The position numbers and the translations under genes are program-made. The notes beneath the pieces are model-generated. The model worked only from the letters and a program-made list of their open reading frames with translations. It searched no databases and was not told where the DNA came from. From Candidatus Melainabacteria bacterium (GTDB lineage: Bacteria; Cyanobacteriota; Vampirovibrionia; Obscuribacterales; Obscuribacteraceae), in contig PSRH01000242.1 of NCBI GenBank assembly GCA_003175915.1, forward strand, positions 1 to 6,168: DNA of 6,168 nucleotides, read 5' to 3'. Below, piece by piece: positions 5,866 through 6,168 of this stretch; the first letter of the stretch is position 1, and each line of letters begins with the position of its first letter.

Positions 5866-6168
5866 TCAAAAAATGGCGATCATACGCTCAATCGATTGCA
5901 AAGCACGCTTGGCCGTTTCAGGTTCGACCGTCACTCTAAAAACACCCTCTTTAAGGCTGTGGTGGAGTTTTTCCAGGGTGATCATTTTCATGAACATGCA
6001 GGTCATTTCCGAGCTAATCGGCAGAAATTCCTTTTCAGGATTCTCTTTCTTTAGTCTGTGTAAGATGCCTTCTTCCGTGGCAACAACAAATTGTTTTGCT
6101 GGCGATTCTGAGGCTCTTTTGATCATCCCTTCCGTGGAAGCAACTTTAATTGGGTTGTCTTTCGAAGC
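5866..6168 (-). CDS. nadA: Quinolinate synthase, C-terminal part (5' end outside window)
   Basis: The last 100 residues of NadA, the [4Fe-4S] enzyme that joins iminoaspartate with dihydroxyacetone phosphate to form quinolinate. Visible motifs are VASTEGM (9-15 of the fragment), FVVATEEGILHRL (27-39), and CMFMKMITLEKL (57-68). Cys57 is the last of the three conserved cluster ligands, in the CxxMKxxTLEKL form found outside the E. coli-type enzymes. The tail RALQSIERMIAI (88-99) is typical of the family end. The frame stays open to the right edge of the window, and the ATG at 6126 is an internal Met within the conserved STEGM motif, so it should not be taken as the start. With family members near 350 residues, roughly 70% of the gene lies beyond the window. 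It ends in TGA, 3 bases before nadB; the pair forms an operon. Confidence 0.95.
   Translation of the reverse strand, partial: ASKDNPIKVASTEGMIKRASESPAKQFVVATEEGILHRLKKENPEKEFLPISSEMTCMFMKMITLEKLHHSLKEGVFRVTVEPETAKRALQSIERMIAIF

Noticed and set aside
3453..5868. Recoding of TAG or TGA as a sense codon throughout the genome
   Set aside because: TAG, TGA and TAA each end well-delimited genes here (TAG for the TPR and SDR genes, TGA for nadA and the membrane gene, TAA for nadB and the OmpA-family gene), and no conserved protein contains an internal stop.
5866..6126. A complete 86-residue gene starting at the ATG at 6126
   Set aside because: The frame is open to the window edge and the upstream codons read V-A-S-T-E-G, the conserved NadA motif that includes this Met. 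It is a truncated nadA, not a small gene.
1..6168. Insertion sequence, CRISPR array, tRNA or phage-related region
   Set aside because: No transposase or phage motif, no regularly spaced repeats, no cloverleaf-like sequence and no flanking direct repeats were seen on either strand.

Overview
The window reads as ordinary, gene-dense chromosome from a Gram-negative (diderm) bacterium with balanced base composition, judged by eye to be near half G+C. An OmpA-type peptidoglycan-binding protein with a clean signal peptide supports a diderm envelope. The standard genetic code fits every gene, with TAA, TAG and TGA all used as stops. Kinesin-light-chain-type TPR repeats together with a NadA carrying the CxxMKxxTLEKL form of its last cluster motif would suit the non-photosynthetic relatives of cyanobacteria (Obscuribacterales/Melainabacteria). 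That is a guess from gene style, not a demonstrated assignment.

Layout, left to right. (1) The 3' end of a TPR-repeat gene on the + strand enters from the left edge and stops at 363. (2) A short-chain dehydrogenase/reductase (SDR) on the - strand converges on it, and the two stop codons share one CTAG. (3) A divergent, promoter-like gap leads to a secreted OmpA-family protein on the + strand (1450-2205). (4) A small perfect hairpin (2216-2231) separates that gene from a convergent - strand pair: an unrecognised multi-pass membrane protein (2229-3407) and, upstream of it, a 138-residue protein shaped like a degenerate response-regulator receiver domain (3453-3869). These two lie in the same reading frame, parted by one TAG and 15 sense codons. 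(5) A 331-base non-coding stretch (3870-4200) follows, AT-rich on its nadB side and carrying a possible terminator. (6) A tight - strand nadA-nadB operon fills the right end. nadB is complete and nadA is cut by the right edge.

How the genes work together. NadB and NadA catalyse consecutive steps from L-aspartate through iminoaspartate to quinolinate in de novo NAD synthesis, and they are almost certainly cotranscribed. The receiver-like protein and the membrane protein are probably one transcription unit of unknown function. The other genes have no evident functional link. I found no mobile element, CRISPR array, tRNA, rRNA or convincing riboswitch. The most unusual thing here is the receiver-like/membrane pair. 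It is not evidence of a new system on its own.
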